A DNA stretch of 64,000 bases from Azolla caroliniana (taxonomy: Eukaryota; Polypodiophyta). Shown here piece by piece: positions 11,160 through 21,663 of this stretch (positions are counted from its first letter, which is position 1; every line of letters begins with the position of its first letter). The position numbers were made by a program, and so were the translations under genes. The notes beneath the pieces are model-generated. The model did not search any database. It was not told the origin of the DNA and saw nothing but the letters and a program-made list of their open reading frames with translations. The DNA lies in contig JBHGNT010000013.1 in NCBI GenBank assembly GCA_043228905.1, positions 3,906,001-3,970,000 of the forward strand, given 5' to 3'.

Positions 11160-12240
11160 TTATATCTCTAGGATTGTCTAACCAAACGACTCCTATTTTG
11201 GTTTAACTCTTCTTCTAATTGACTAAGGACCTCAAATTTGTTTTATAGGCTTGGGCTATTAGGACTATCTGACACTCCTAATGAAATAGACTCGAATTTA
11301 GTACTATTAGTACTAACTGCTATTTGATTTACCTGTCTTCTTGGCCTATGAGGATAGTTCACTACAATATGCCCCGGTCCACCACAATAAAGACATAGTC
11401 GATTTGCTTGGCGTCACTGCTTTTCCTCTTCCGATAATGGTCCGAGACAACGTGTAGAGTCGATTTCCATCGAAGTTGGAGCATTTGTTAGAGGCTCATT
11501 ATATGACTCTCTTGGAAAAGGTTTTGCTACAATTGAGGCGTAGGTGGGCTCTAATCTTGTCCTTGGCATCTGGAACTGACGTTCCAAACGTTCTTCGAAA
11601 AGGCGGTTATTGCATCGTACCACTCAAGTGATTGCTTCTATAAGCGGTGACTTTGGTTTTTCGGGGAAAGTCAAAAGTAAATCCTTACGTAGGCCATTGC
11701 GAAATTGCTCCATCAATGCTTGGTCATCCTAGGGAATATCGGTGGCGAGAAGACGGAAATCCGCGGCATAAGCTAAGGCCGGCCAATCACCTTGACGGAA
11801 TCTTCAGATTTTGTTCATTTCCGTCCAAACACTATCAATATCCCCAAAACATACTTTAAACTCACTAATAAACTCTTCAAAATTATTTAACAACGGAGAG
11901 CCTTTTTTTAATAAAGGGGCGAACCATGCCAAAGTTGTGGCACTAAGTAGCGCGCCTACTAGTCCCACTCATGATGCATCAGTGGGATATCGAGAAGGAT
12001 GCATTTGAATCACCAAACGTACCCGATTAAGAAATCCTCTAGCTGTGATCGCGTTCCATCAAACTTCCTAGGAAGACCGATCTTGGGTTCTTTGGGAGTC
12101 CCTTGAGTGCTTGATCCTTGTTGTAGTGACACAATAGTTGCTTCAAGTTGTTGCACACGTAACGTCAACTCTCGGTATTGTTGTTGTTTTTCTAGAGCTA
12201 TTTCTTGAAGATCACCCAACAGACGTTGATTTTATTGTTC
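11160..12240 (-). pseudogene. Gypsy A gag
   Basis: On the - strand a gag start-like segment (LPRKFDGTRSQLEDFL) lies at 12010-12219, preceded by a coiled-coil-like Gln/Leu/Glu-rich stretch. The central gag is broken. The zinc knuckle (CLYCGGPGHIVVNY) near 11345-11400 has Tyr where the final Cys is expected. Downstream acidic sequence (FEVLSQLEEELNQN) at about 11200-11240 marks the gag-protease junction. Confidence 0.82.
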
Positions 12241-12388
12241 TAGTGCTACAAACTTCTCTTTGAAGCACTAGAGCTCCGAGAAAATGGATTGGTATTCTTA
12301 AGTGCTAACAATTTCCATTTAGTAGGAAGGATAAGAGGATTAGTATGAAGGGCAGGAGGGATAAGAAGATGAACAATTCGGTTCAAAC

Positions 12389-12829
12389 TGTTAGAGATAG
12401 TACTAGAGACAGGGAGAATTAGTACTAAAGATAGAGAGGAAGAACGAGGACTACTACTAAGAAGGGTGAAATTGTGTGGAGACTCATGAGAGGAGAGAGA
12501 GAGAGAGAGAAGAGAATGATCATAACAAGTCATATATTATATGAAGAGAAGATACAAGAGTAGCTAGGAGGCTTAAGACTAGCATTGAACCGAATTGGTT
12601 CTGAATAATGCCATGTGCCTCTATTTATAGTACTCTCAAGAGTACTCCTGAAGTTTCTAGAATGTTTTGGAGTAATATGGAATATATATGAATTTCCTAT
12701 GGTGAAATAATAAATGAAAATAATGTTTTTCATATTACAATGAATGCTTTAATGGTAAGGGTTCAACCAATGTACTACAAGGTCATGGGTTCAAATCCTT
12801 CTGGAGCCATACCATGCCATGTCATGACA
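12389..12829 (-). repeat. Gypsy A 5' LTR
   Basis: It is the partner of 64-521. On the - strand it begins TGTCATGACATGG and ends CTCTAACA. It contains a GA microsatellite (12490-12510) and, near 12735-12800, a tRNA-like segment described separately. Confidence 0.88.
12733..12800 (+). other. tRNA-like A-box/B-box segment within gypsy A LTR
   Basis: 'ctttaatggtaagggttc' followed about 30 bp later by 'gggttcaaatcc' resembles the internal A and B boxes of a tRNA gene. The copy in the other LTR (about 430-490) is diverged. No full cloverleaf with an acceptor stem could be drawn by eye, so it is not called a tRNA gene. Confidence 0.4.
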
Positions 12830-12834
12830 ACATC

Positions 12835-13168
12835 TATCCCTAGAGTAGGTGACGTGAAGCTTATTGACTGAGGAAGCTCGTCGAAAGGACATAGAGTCCA
12901 TTGATGACTTGAATTCCTTAGTCACAGAAATTGACACAAATATAGGAAGAGGCTGGAATCGAAGTCCACGGAATCGAGATAAGTCGGGGACGAGGTCGAA
13001 GTCGAGGGGAAGGCCCACGTGCTTCTATTGGGGGAAGCCAGGCACTTCCGAAATAATTTCCGATACTTTCTAGAGGAGAAAGGGGGAGTTAATGGTGTAG
13101 AGCCAAAGAAGATTCCGGACAAAAGGAACACCTCAGCAATCGCCGCAATTGAAGAAAAGTTGTTGTTC
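12835..13168 (+). pseudogene. Copia C gag C-terminal part with zinc knuckle
   Basis: The + strand reads EEARRKDIESIDDLNSLV, a basic Arg/Ser linker, and a degenerate zinc knuckle CFYWGKPGHF (second Cys to Trp) around 13017-13045. It ends in AIEEKLLF at 13168. E1 interrupts it at 13169-13172. The frame continues into the protease at 20798. Confidence 0.8.
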
Positions 13169-13172
13169 ATTA

Positions 13173-13204
13173 AACACCGGGTCATTTGAAACAGGTAATA
13201 TGTC
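13173..13204 (+). repeat. E1 left terminal inverted repeat
   Basis: Thirty-two bases starting AACACCGGGT and ending AATATGTC are perfectly complementary to 20762-20793. Beyond this, similarity fades. Confidence 0.95.
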
Positions 13205-13532
13205 ACATTATGAGAACACTACGTCGAAAAAGGGCACAAAAGCACGCAGTTTTCAGAAAGACACGATGCGTGCGTAAAGCTTTTCAAAAAAGGTGGCAAA
13301 ATATATTGAATTTCAACATGACTACCACTTTGAGTCATAAGTAAAATGCCTCCAAAAATACATCACCAAAATTACAAAATAATGTACAACATGTCTACCA
13401 GTTACAATTATACATATTCGTGAGTTTACATCCAAAACAAATTTACAAAGTTTCCGATCATGTAGTAAAACAATCCCCAGCTTGAACCAAACCAATATAT
13501 TAAGACATGTCTTATGGACTAGAAGAGCATTC

Positions 13533-16172
13533 TTACGTCTCATCCTCATCATCAGTGGCAATCAAAGCATTATCCTCATCCAATTCCAACCCAACATCTT
13601 TGTGGTTATGAGAATTGCTTCTGGTTATTCTTTGTATTTCGTTTGACACCATGTTTGGGATTTTCTCCTTTATTATCTTGATAGTTGCTTGTCTTAGATG
13701 ACCTGATTTTGTCAATGAGAAGTCATATACTAGTATGTCAACACGGTCTAGTGCGAGAGTAGCCGTGCTCGGTATATTCTTTCTTCTTCTCTTTCTGCTT
13801 GAACATCCGACATCCTTAACCATCTCTAAAGAATACTTTCCTGTAAATGCATCAGTTGAATTTGTCTGATACCAATGGACTACTATTGACTTTGTCTGAC
13901 TACTTTCTTCATCTCTTACTAATTCAATAATTTTTGCAATCCAAAATGGATGGCCCAAGGTATCGTCCCCTGCTAATGTTGCAACCAACATTCCCACTTG
14001 TAGTTCTTGCAAATTACCTTGCCATCTTGCCTCAACAGTACGTGACTTTCTTGGTCCCACATAAATATCTCTTTGCAGTGGCCGAACTAAATCATGAAGC
14101 TCCATATTATTCGATTGTTGGTGATGAGTCTACGATATCGTTGATGTCATCCCAATGTTCCATGTGAATGGGATACGGATTGGCCATAAACCGGCGATGT
14201 AATTATCTAAAATGGTGCATTGATGGGTGAAGAAAATCTCCCACCATTCAACATCCTCATCACCGGCATACTTCTTAGTCTGATCAATATTATTTTGTTT
14301 CTCTGCTAGACATCTCAACCAATATGCCCTTTGTTCATCAATAGTACTATTTGGTGCTACATTTTTACGATCATCATATGGCATTTGTTGTGCACCATGT
14401 AGAGGTTCATCTGGGATATGAAGAAGGAGCCTACAACCTTCTTGGGGCTCCCATTGTGCACTAGATGAGTATTGTTTCGCAAACAACACCGTCATCTTCA
14501 GGTGGGCCGATCTTTGTTTTATGAGGAAGACATGGTTGAAACTTATATTATTAAGAGGTGCAAGCACCCTACCTTTAGTCCCGTCACTATCCATGCAAAA
14601 ACGTTTAAAGTCGTATACTTCTTCCAAGTGTTGTACTTCAGGCTTTGGTGTATATGCTTCACTAATCAATTTGGATAGCGTGGGAAGTGTGAAAGCATTA
14701 CAACGAGCAAGTTTCTTTGAGAACCTACTGAACATTTGATCTATGTGATCATGGGTATGACCAACCAACAAGAAGTTAACCTTTATCTTTTTAAATATGC
14801 CCCTCTCTACTAGCATGCTTAGATAGCCGAAGACAGTTGAGTTCTTATTCTCTCTTGCTATGTTGTCTAGTTGCACATATAGAACTGGCGGGAGTATACC
14901 TGACCATGATTGCAATACCCTGTGCATGACAGTGACAGTATGATTAGGGTCGTTGTGGATATTGGGATAAGTTAAGAACACTTGCGGTCTTATAGTTTGA
15001 CAATATGTCAAACAACCCACTAGATGCATTTGCACGAGACACTCATCTCCAATATCCTTGGGGAGTCTTTGAAAATGCGGCAAACAAGTTTTATTTTGAT
15101 CCATGCCGTCAATAATCATGCACATATACTTTTCGGGAGATTGAAACGCTTTTTGTCGGTGATGCATAGCCTTAGTACGTTCCAATGCCTGACTTTCACG
15201 ATGTTCTTTTAACAGGTTCTTGTAATTCTTGATCTCTACATCTGATTTTCCACCCTTGGCCATACTTTTTAAACTCGCACATATTGAGCAGACTCCCATT
15301 CGCACCTTTCGTGGGATAACCACGTTATTAAATTGTAACCTCCATAGTCGATTAAAATGCCTGTATTGTATGTAAGGCTCAACATCGGAAGACATGTCGT
15401 CCTTGTACGATTGGTAAACTTCCCTTCGAGTAAAGTTATCTGACAAATGAAGTCTTCCTGTCGTTGGCATAACTTCGCACTGTTTTGAAAAATATACCTC
15501 CATCCACCTAATTGCCTGTTGCCCAATTTGACCCTTACATCCAGAACCATTTTGATCGAATTGTACCCAGGAGCCCTTCACAAGTCGCTCTTGAACTCGT
15601 TGCAGCCGCATATTTCCAATGCTATGAGTGATTTTAAAAGCTGCTCGACAACACTTGGTATATAGTCCAAGGAAATATTCAACTGGCGTTGAATTAGGCC
15701 CTGCTTTGTGATCCAATTTAAGTTGCATATGCGAAAGAAGAAATGTATCTTGCTCTTCCCCATTAAGCGACAAGTATTTTTGTCGTGTTTCACGTAACCT
15801 TGACTTTCCATAAGTTGATAAATAGAGATTCGCACAACACGATTTGTTCAAGTCGCATAGAAGTTGACGATCAGAACATAATAAATTAAATCTCTTTTCA
15901 CTAACTTGTCGAGGAACTCTTTTAAATGCTAGAGGTTTAGTAATGCTATTGTTATCTATCGACGAAGAATCGTCCGCTTGTAAGCTTGCATGAAGAGGGC
16001 CATCAACAGGATCAATTGAAAACAGAGAATTCGAAGTACTAGGAGCCACACTTTTCTGTTTAAGCTGCGAATGTTTTTTGTGGTCGTACTCTTCTATTGA
16101 GAAATACGAGTTATCTAACAATGAAAAGGGGGCAATAGAAAAAAGAGATGTTCTACTTGTAGAAGAAGACAT
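13533..16172 (-). CDS. E1 putative transposase, DUF7869-like RNase-H fold
   Basis: The ATG is at 16172, 70 bp downstream of a TATATAG box. A 680-codon frame ends in TAG at 14130-14132, but the same frame stays open for 8 more codons into a further 190 residues (to 13533), so the native protein was probably about 880 aa. A small zinc-like CSIC is near residues 295-298. An RNase-H-like core has IIDGMDQNKT (Asp355), VQLDNIARENKN (Asp436) and FLLVGHTHDHIDQMFSRF (Asp475/478), candidate acidic catalytic residues. This pattern, especially GHTH-x-x-ID, is what I recall from DUF7869 proteins. After the TAG comes a Tudor/BAH-like barrel segment (VGMLVATLAGDD, PFWIAKI), a basic patch and an acidic tail. 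The role in transposition is inferred from position inside the TIRs. The TAG may be a CAG to TAG decay mutation, or the result of small indels. Confidence 0.8.
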
Positions 16173-16469
16173 TTGAGGGAGTCTAACTGTATTCTAAAAC
16201 CTTCTTTTGAGAAAATTAAGGAATGCTGAAGCCTAACTATATAACTACCCGAACACTTAGATTAACTATATTATTTTCCGAAATTTTCTTAAAAAACAAA
16301 TAATTAAAAATTATTTTTTATTTTAAAAAGAATGCTAAAGTCTTCTATATAAGGAGGTTAGAATTTTCATTTTCATTATCACGTGAAAGAATCCATCGAG
16401 CTCAGAGCACAGGCCAATTTTCGAGCACTCAAAAGCACATCGTGGACAACACTACCTCCGACACGAACC
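16173..16469. promoter_or_regulatory. E1 bidirectional promoter region
   Basis: The 297 bp between the two divergent start codons contains two TATA-like elements: TATATAAG at 16346-16353 for the + gene, and TATATAG read on the - strand at about 16237-16243 for the - gene. Each is preceded, in the same + orientation, by a related motif (gaatgctgaagcct at about 16221 and gaatgctaaagtct at about 16330). The rest is very AT-rich. Confidence 0.6.
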
Positions 16470-19400
16470 ATGAACAAGGGAAAGAAAATCGTCAGGTTAG
16501 TAATATTTATTACATTTTTTAAGATTCCTAAAGATTCCTTAAAGATTCCTTTCCTCAACACATAGAAATTTTATTTTATTTTGTACAACGAACTTGGAAA
16601 GCAATTCTGAAAGCCAGGACCTTCAACCAAAATCCGATGCAGATGACTTTCAACCGAAATCTGATGCACTGCATCGGATTTTGGTTGAAAAAAATGATGT
16701 TTTTGCGATAAAAAACTATCGCATGGGACCATAAAATTGACGTAATTTAAATGATAATTTGCGTGATTTAGATGAAATTGTACGTTGTTTCTATGTTTTC
16801 ACCAACGTTTTTAATTTCAGTGAACCCAGACAAAAAGTTCCTTCATTTAGATTGAAGATTCGATCTCCGACAAAACGAGATTCTGGCTCCTTTATGAAGG
16901 ACATGAGTAAAAAGAATTTATTTGACTCAACGGGGGAAGGAGGATACAAGTCATCTGTGGCTACTACCAAAATCAACAAAGGTAGTACGCAAGAGGAGAA
17001 AACGGTTGAGGTGAAATATAAGGATTACCCCGAACTTGAATGGTGTCTCTCTTATGTCGAGGAGGATGGGGTGCTGTTATTGATAATGGCAAAATCGGAC
17101 GGGGAAGGGAAACTTCAGCTTGGAAAAACATTTAATTACGGGCATGTAACCAAGCTAGAGTACGAAGACATTGATTCTACATGTATTTTAATCGACGTCT
17201 CGAGCTCAGTTGGCGACAGGCGATTGCGACTTGATGAGGGAAACGTAGTACCCGAATCTTGCAATCCCAAGGCTTTGCGTAAAGACCTGCAAACGAAAAG
17301 TAACTTGTTGGTAGCTCTTCGGCCGTACGTGACAGGAGAGATGATGACCGGTGAAGCAGAAACTCCACCGAAAAAGTCTAGGAAGACAAATCCTGTTCAA
17401 AAGAAATATACTAAACGACCACGACCCGAAGAAGAAGAAGAAGAAATATTAGAGTTCGTGGAAGAAGAAGACGACCAACAAGTCGACGTCGTGGCTCCAG
17501 GCGGACAACTATCTTCTGGTGTCTTGACGTCAGAACAAAATAAAATAAGAGAAAATATTGTGAAGACTAAACTTGTGCGCAGGGGCCAGCTATTTCATTT
17601 GCCCATTACTTCTATCCAAAGGCCCCCCATTGACCCCGTGACTGGAAGACGTCCCTTGGAAATTAGGGAGCCGCACTCCGTCCATGTGCAAAACCTGAAA
17701 AGCAAAATGAAAATCAATCCTCACGCTACTGTGGTGCCATTTTTGGTAATGGTTAATCAAGAACAATGCCCAACAGTAGCAGATTTCAAGTATAGCTCTG
17801 CAGACGATTACACATTCTATGTAATCAGAGGATCACATTCGGCCGAAGCTCGACGACAGCTTGTCAAAGAATATCCTCTCACGCCGTTCTTCAAATACGC
17901 TGAATGTAAGGTATATGCAGGACTAACTCATGAGGAGGCGAAGCTGCTCGCATGGGACCATAACAATGACAACGATTATAGGCAAAAGATGTCATGTATA
18001 GAGAGGATAAGATTTTTTCATCATGAATACCTCGATGCCTTGAATCGTTTTGGTCCAAGATTGTGGCCTGGATTGCGACGTCAGTGTTTATTGGAAGTAG
18101 GGATTGCAGTGGATGAGAGTACGAAATCCGAAGGTCTCCGAAAATATGATTCTTGGTTTCAACTAGCTTTTCGGACCAGAGAGGTGTGGGATCTCCAAGA
18201 CAAAATATTCTCTATGTGGGAGCGGAAAGAAGTCAAGGGGCAAAGATCAAAAAAGGGAAGAATTGATCCACAAGTTGAGATGAAATCAAAGACCAAGGGA
18301 AAAAGCGACTTGGTAATCGAGGAGTTACCAGAGGACATGAAACTTTTACCTTGGAGATCATTACAAGGTATCAAGGATGGTAGATTGTTAATATCCGTGC
18401 TATCTCGAGTGGTCGCCAAGGAATTTAGTTTGGACGAGATGGTAACAGACTTGCAAAAGTAAGTGTTTATAGTATACCTTTTCATGAAAGTCTTCAATTA
18501 TTTTGAATATCTTATTTCTAATTTCATATTGATTGTGCAGTCACAAGGTATACATGAAGATTTAGGAGTTGATGATGCAAAAACTGAGTTTTACTGACAT
18601 GGGAAGAAGTTGAACAAGTCTGCCCGATAACTTCTTCCTACAAGGCATTGGAGGAATATTTTATTGTATTTAGAGAATGGGTATGTGTCTTTTGAATGTT
18701 GATATGTTAGAAAGTAATGTTCCTTACTAACAACAATGACACTTGCAGAAACCATCAAAATCGAAAAAGAACGACGACAATAATGACGGTATTCCAGCGA
18801 CCTTCATCACGCACTTAGAATGTGCAAAATATGAGAAGAGAATGACCAAAGGGAAGGAAATGGAACTGCCCGAGGATTCGGAGACTGTAAAGAGTTTTTT
18901 GCATAGGTCCGATCCTTTCAAACAACGTCATTATAGTGTTTTCAATGGCAAAGTATCCCAGATGCTCGAACTGTTACCGAGAAGGCACTACACTTTGCTG
19001 ATAGCTGACATACCATATGGTTTCCGTATGGCGGGATCAACATATGATGATATGCCTTTCAAGTACCCTCAGATCGAGAAAATGGTAAGGATTTCGCAGA
19101 ACTGACATTGGCCCCCTTGTGGAGGATAGTCATATTTCATAGCATGGGGCAATCACTGTCAGTCACAACAGCTTTGAAGTCCCGTTGTCATGCCACTGAA
19201 CACATGCATTGGTGCGTTATAGTTCGCTTTTACTCATTACAGTACTTCTTATTATATGTACACATTTACACCTCTAATACTTGATTTTCTTTCTCTATAG
19301 GATCAAAACAAATATTACACGTAGCTTTGGCGATCGAATGGTTAGTGCGGTCGAACATTTTTGTGTGGGCTACTATGATTCAATTACAAAGAAGAAGGCT

Positions 19401-20030
19401 AGAGCACATGTCAATGAGCGTAACGTGGTTAACTACATCATGTGCCCAGCTGTAACCAAAAAATTAAGACATGTGTCAGGGGATAAAAGTATGGTGAACC
19501 CTTATCAAAAACCTCAAAGATTGATCAACCGCCTCATAGAGCTCTTCTCGAATCTAGATGATTGGGTCCTTGACTTGTTCTCTGGCACAGGTATAATATA
19601 TATATTTAATTTCAATCTTGTCTATCAAGTTTAAGACGTTACTTCTTATATTTATTTTTTTGTGTTCATGCGACCATTAGGTACAACGACAACTTGTGCA
19701 TTGAAGATGTTTAGAAACTGTGTTGCATTGGAGAAGGACCCTGCTCAAGTTAACTTCATCAAAATGAGGATCACAGGAATCTGGGACTGTTTAGACCAGG
19801 ATCAAGAAGTCGGAGCAAAACACATCAACGAGATAGAGATGTTCCAGATGACTTCACGAGAACCAATGGAACCAATTGATGAAGAAGCAGGGGAGCTGGT
19901 GGACCTGGAAGATGTAGCACAGTTTGACCATACATCAGATTCGGGAGAGCTTGGAGATGACCCGAATGAAAACAGTCTAGAACAATCAGCGCCAGAGGAG
20001 CCTGCTCTGCCTGATTTGCTTATAAATTGA
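16470..20030 (+). CDS. E1 ParB-like domain fused to beta-class DNA methyltransferase (six exons)
   Basis: Proposed exons are 16470-16495, 16821-18458, 18541-18680, 18749-19211, 19301-19590 and 19681-20030, each bounded by GT..AG. The N-terminal region ends in a Lys/Arg- and Glu-rich linker (about 17380-17490). A ParB/sulfiredoxin-like domain follows (about 17570-18030: LFHLPITSIQRPP, VIRGSHSAEARRQL, LTHEEAKLLAW). The methyltransferase has motif IV as ADIPYG (19004-19021), a TRD-like stretch, motif X-like NPYQKPQRL and motif I as DLFSGTG split across exons 5/6. The order IV-X-I is that of beta-class N6-adenine or N4-cytosine enzymes. ParB-methylase fusions are known from bacteria and phages. 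Frames break once in exon 3 (near 18594) and once in exon 4 (near 19086), each fixable by one base. The exon 2/3 phase fits only if a weaker donor at 18442 is used or one base is missing. This copy is therefore either decayed or contains sequence errors. Confidence 0.83.
16622..16689. repeat. Perfect 20-bp inverted repeat in intron 1 of the methyltransferase gene
   Basis: TTCAACCAAAATCCGATGCA at 16622-16641 is exactly inverted at 16670-16689. A third diverged direct copy (TTTCAACCGAAATCTGATGCA-like) fills the loop at about 16648-16667. A stable hairpin is predicted. It could be a protein-binding site or the relic of a small insertion. Confidence 0.85.
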
Positions 20031-20761
20031 TGTAGATGGCGTAATGTAAAAATTGAGGATTTTGAGGCATAATGTTCACCATCACTTCATATTATATTTG
20101 TATATGAGAACATCTGTAATTGTTTATCGTTTAATTAAATTCACCTGTTCATAATTTCCCTTTTTAATCATTATTGGAACCGTTGTTTGTATTTACATAT
20201 AATTGGTCACCATGCTCTTCTTCAGTTTGAGATATTAACATGATATTGTAATTTCTCATTTCCGTTAGCATGACTGTATATAAAAAGGCGAATGTTTTTG
20301 ATAATAAGAGGTTTTTAGTTACCTACGGTTCAAGTCTACTGGTTCCACATAGTATAAATGAATGTCGTACGTAATTGTTACTCTTACCAATTACATTGTC
20401 ATGAACTATATGATATTATACAATGAAACTATCGATATACCCGTCCAACAAGTGGGGTACTACTTTATTCCTAAACCCAAAACCACATATTTATAATTAC
20501 GGTTTATGTAGTTTTACTCTACAATTTGAATATGGATACCAATTTTAGAACTTTATATTGAACCAAGTCTTCAATTGTGCTCCATGATATGCAAATTGAC
20601 ACGAATGTGGACACATATACAATTTAGTAATTGCTAGGTTTTTTTTGTTCTATATTTAACCATCAAGTCGCAAAAGGGGTACGCATGCATCGTATATTTT
20701 CGATATCAGGCTAAAATAGGGTACTTTTCTACATCTGGCCAACTATGTCAAAAGAGAATAC
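20031..20761. other. E1 3' non-coding AT-rich tail
   Basis: No ORF or recognisable domain is present between the stop of the methyltransferase gene and the right TIR. A poly(A)-signal-like AATTAAAT lies near 20130. Nothing else stands out. Confidence 0.6.
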
Positions 20762-20793
20762 GACATATTACCTGTTTCAAATGACCCGGTGTT
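20762..20793 (-). repeat. E1 right terminal inverted repeat
   Basis: The reverse complement of 13173-13204 with no mismatch. It ends CCCGGTGTT next to the ATTA target duplication. Confidence 0.95.
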
Positions 20794-20797
20794 ATTA

Positions 20798-21638
20798 GTG
20801 AACAAAATGAAGTAAACCTCACCGGCGAAGAATCAACATGGGTGGTCAATTCAGGTGCATCATTCCACCTGACCCTTGACAAAGGATGCTTCTCATCGTA
20901 CACATCCGATGATCACGATCGTGTGAAGATGAGAAATGAAGGAGCATGTGGAATAGTCCGCATTGGAGATGTGTGTCTGGTAATGTCGATTGGGAGTCGA
21001 GTAGTGTTGAAGAATGTTCGACACGTAGGTTCGACTAAACTTGATATCAACCGGTCAAGTGGATGACGAAGGCTACATGGGTAGCATCCAGAGCGGTGTC
21101 ATGAAGTTTTGAAAGGGGGGTCTGAACATGGCTCGAGCCCAGAAAACCAACACACTGTACTTCATGCATGCTTGTTTATGCCCGGAGGAAGTAAATGTGG
21201 TAGTCGACACAACTAGTGAGTTGTGGCACAAGAGGCTATGCCACATGAGCCAGACGGGGATGCGAAGACTAGCCAATGATAGCCTCATTCCAGGGGTGAA
21301 GAACGTGCAACTTGAGAAGTGCACAAATTTCTTGGGTGGCAAGTAGAATCAAACCTCCTTTGAAACAAGGTCCCCAATGAGGAAGAAGACGTCATTGGAA
21401 CTTGTACATATGGACGTATGCTACGTGGACACAAAGTCTCATGTTGGTTCACAGTACTTTGTGACCTTCATAGACGACTATAGGTGGAAATTGTGGGCTT
21501 CCATGTTGGAGATGAAGGGTCAAGTATTATCCATCTTCAATGAATTCCAAGAGAGAGCCAAGAGAGAAACTGGACGAAAATTGAAGACAGTCCGAGCGGA
21601 TAACAAAGGAGAGAACCGAGGGAAGTTCGAGGAGTACT
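20798..21638 (+). pseudogene. Copia C protease, GAG-pre-integrase and integrase N-terminus
   Basis: The protease active site reads VVNSGASFHLT at about 20842-20875, with Asn in place of the catalytic Asp (GAT to AAT), so it is inactive. A GAG-pre-integrase LWHKRLCHMSQTGMRRL block lies near 21220-21275. The integrase core begins HMDVCYVDTKSHVG and FVTFIDDYRWKLW (21400-21490) and runs to LKTVRADNKGE (21570-21610). It stops at codons for Glu-Glu-Tyr, where E2 inserts at TACT. The remainder is at 33419. Stops and a frame change occur near 21065 and 21345. Confidence 0.87.
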
Positions 21639-21663
21639 GGGTGAAAGCATGCGAGTGGAAACA
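21639..21663 (+). repeat. E2 left terminal inverted repeat
   Basis: Twenty-five bases (GGGTGAAAGC...GGAAACA) pair with 33394-33418 with one mismatch at position 5. AGCTAATTAGCT-type subterminal copies begin within 25 bp of it (about 21684). Confidence 0.95.

Larger units (their letters stand above)
64..12829 (-). mobile_element. Gypsy A: chromodomain Ty3/gypsy element with nested copia insertions
   Basis: Two LTRs about 90% similar by eye (64-521 and 12389-12829) bracket a - strand internal region reading, from right to left, gag with zinc knuckle, RT, RNase H, integrase zinc finger, integrase core and chromodomain. LTR ends on the - strand are TGTCATGA and CTCTAACA; the left copy has lost the last dinucleotide match. 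Flanking pentamers are gcatc and acatc. Copia A (1676-9369) is inserted in the integrase, and a separate insertion lies at about 10783-11150. The C-terminal chromodomain places it among chromoviruses. Confidence 0.88.
13173..20793. mobile_element. E1: DNA transposon carrying DUF7869-like and ParB-methyltransferase genes
   Basis: The 7621-bp element begins with AACACCGGGTCATTTG at 13173. The exact reverse complement ends at 20793, giving 32-bp perfect terminal inverted repeats. It is flanked by the 4-bp direct repeat ATTA (13169-13172 and 20794-20797). Removing the element and one ATTA leaves the copia C reading frame open, so insertion into that element is secure. It has two divergent genes, a putative transposase on the - strand and a ParB-DNA methyltransferase on the + strand. 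TSD length and gene content do not match any classical plant superfamily I know (hAT, MULE, CACTA, PIF/Harbinger, Tc1/mariner). Confidence 0.93.

Noticed and set aside
16383-16565. 60-codon frame before the methyltransferase
   Set aside because: It begins with GTG, which is not a plant start. Only the part from ATG 16470 to the splice donor at 16495 is used.
19084-19099. Tiny intron (gtaagg...cag) to explain the frame break in exon 4
   Set aside because: Fifteen bases is far below any plausible plant intron, and the join would still not restore the frame; a one-base indel is simpler.
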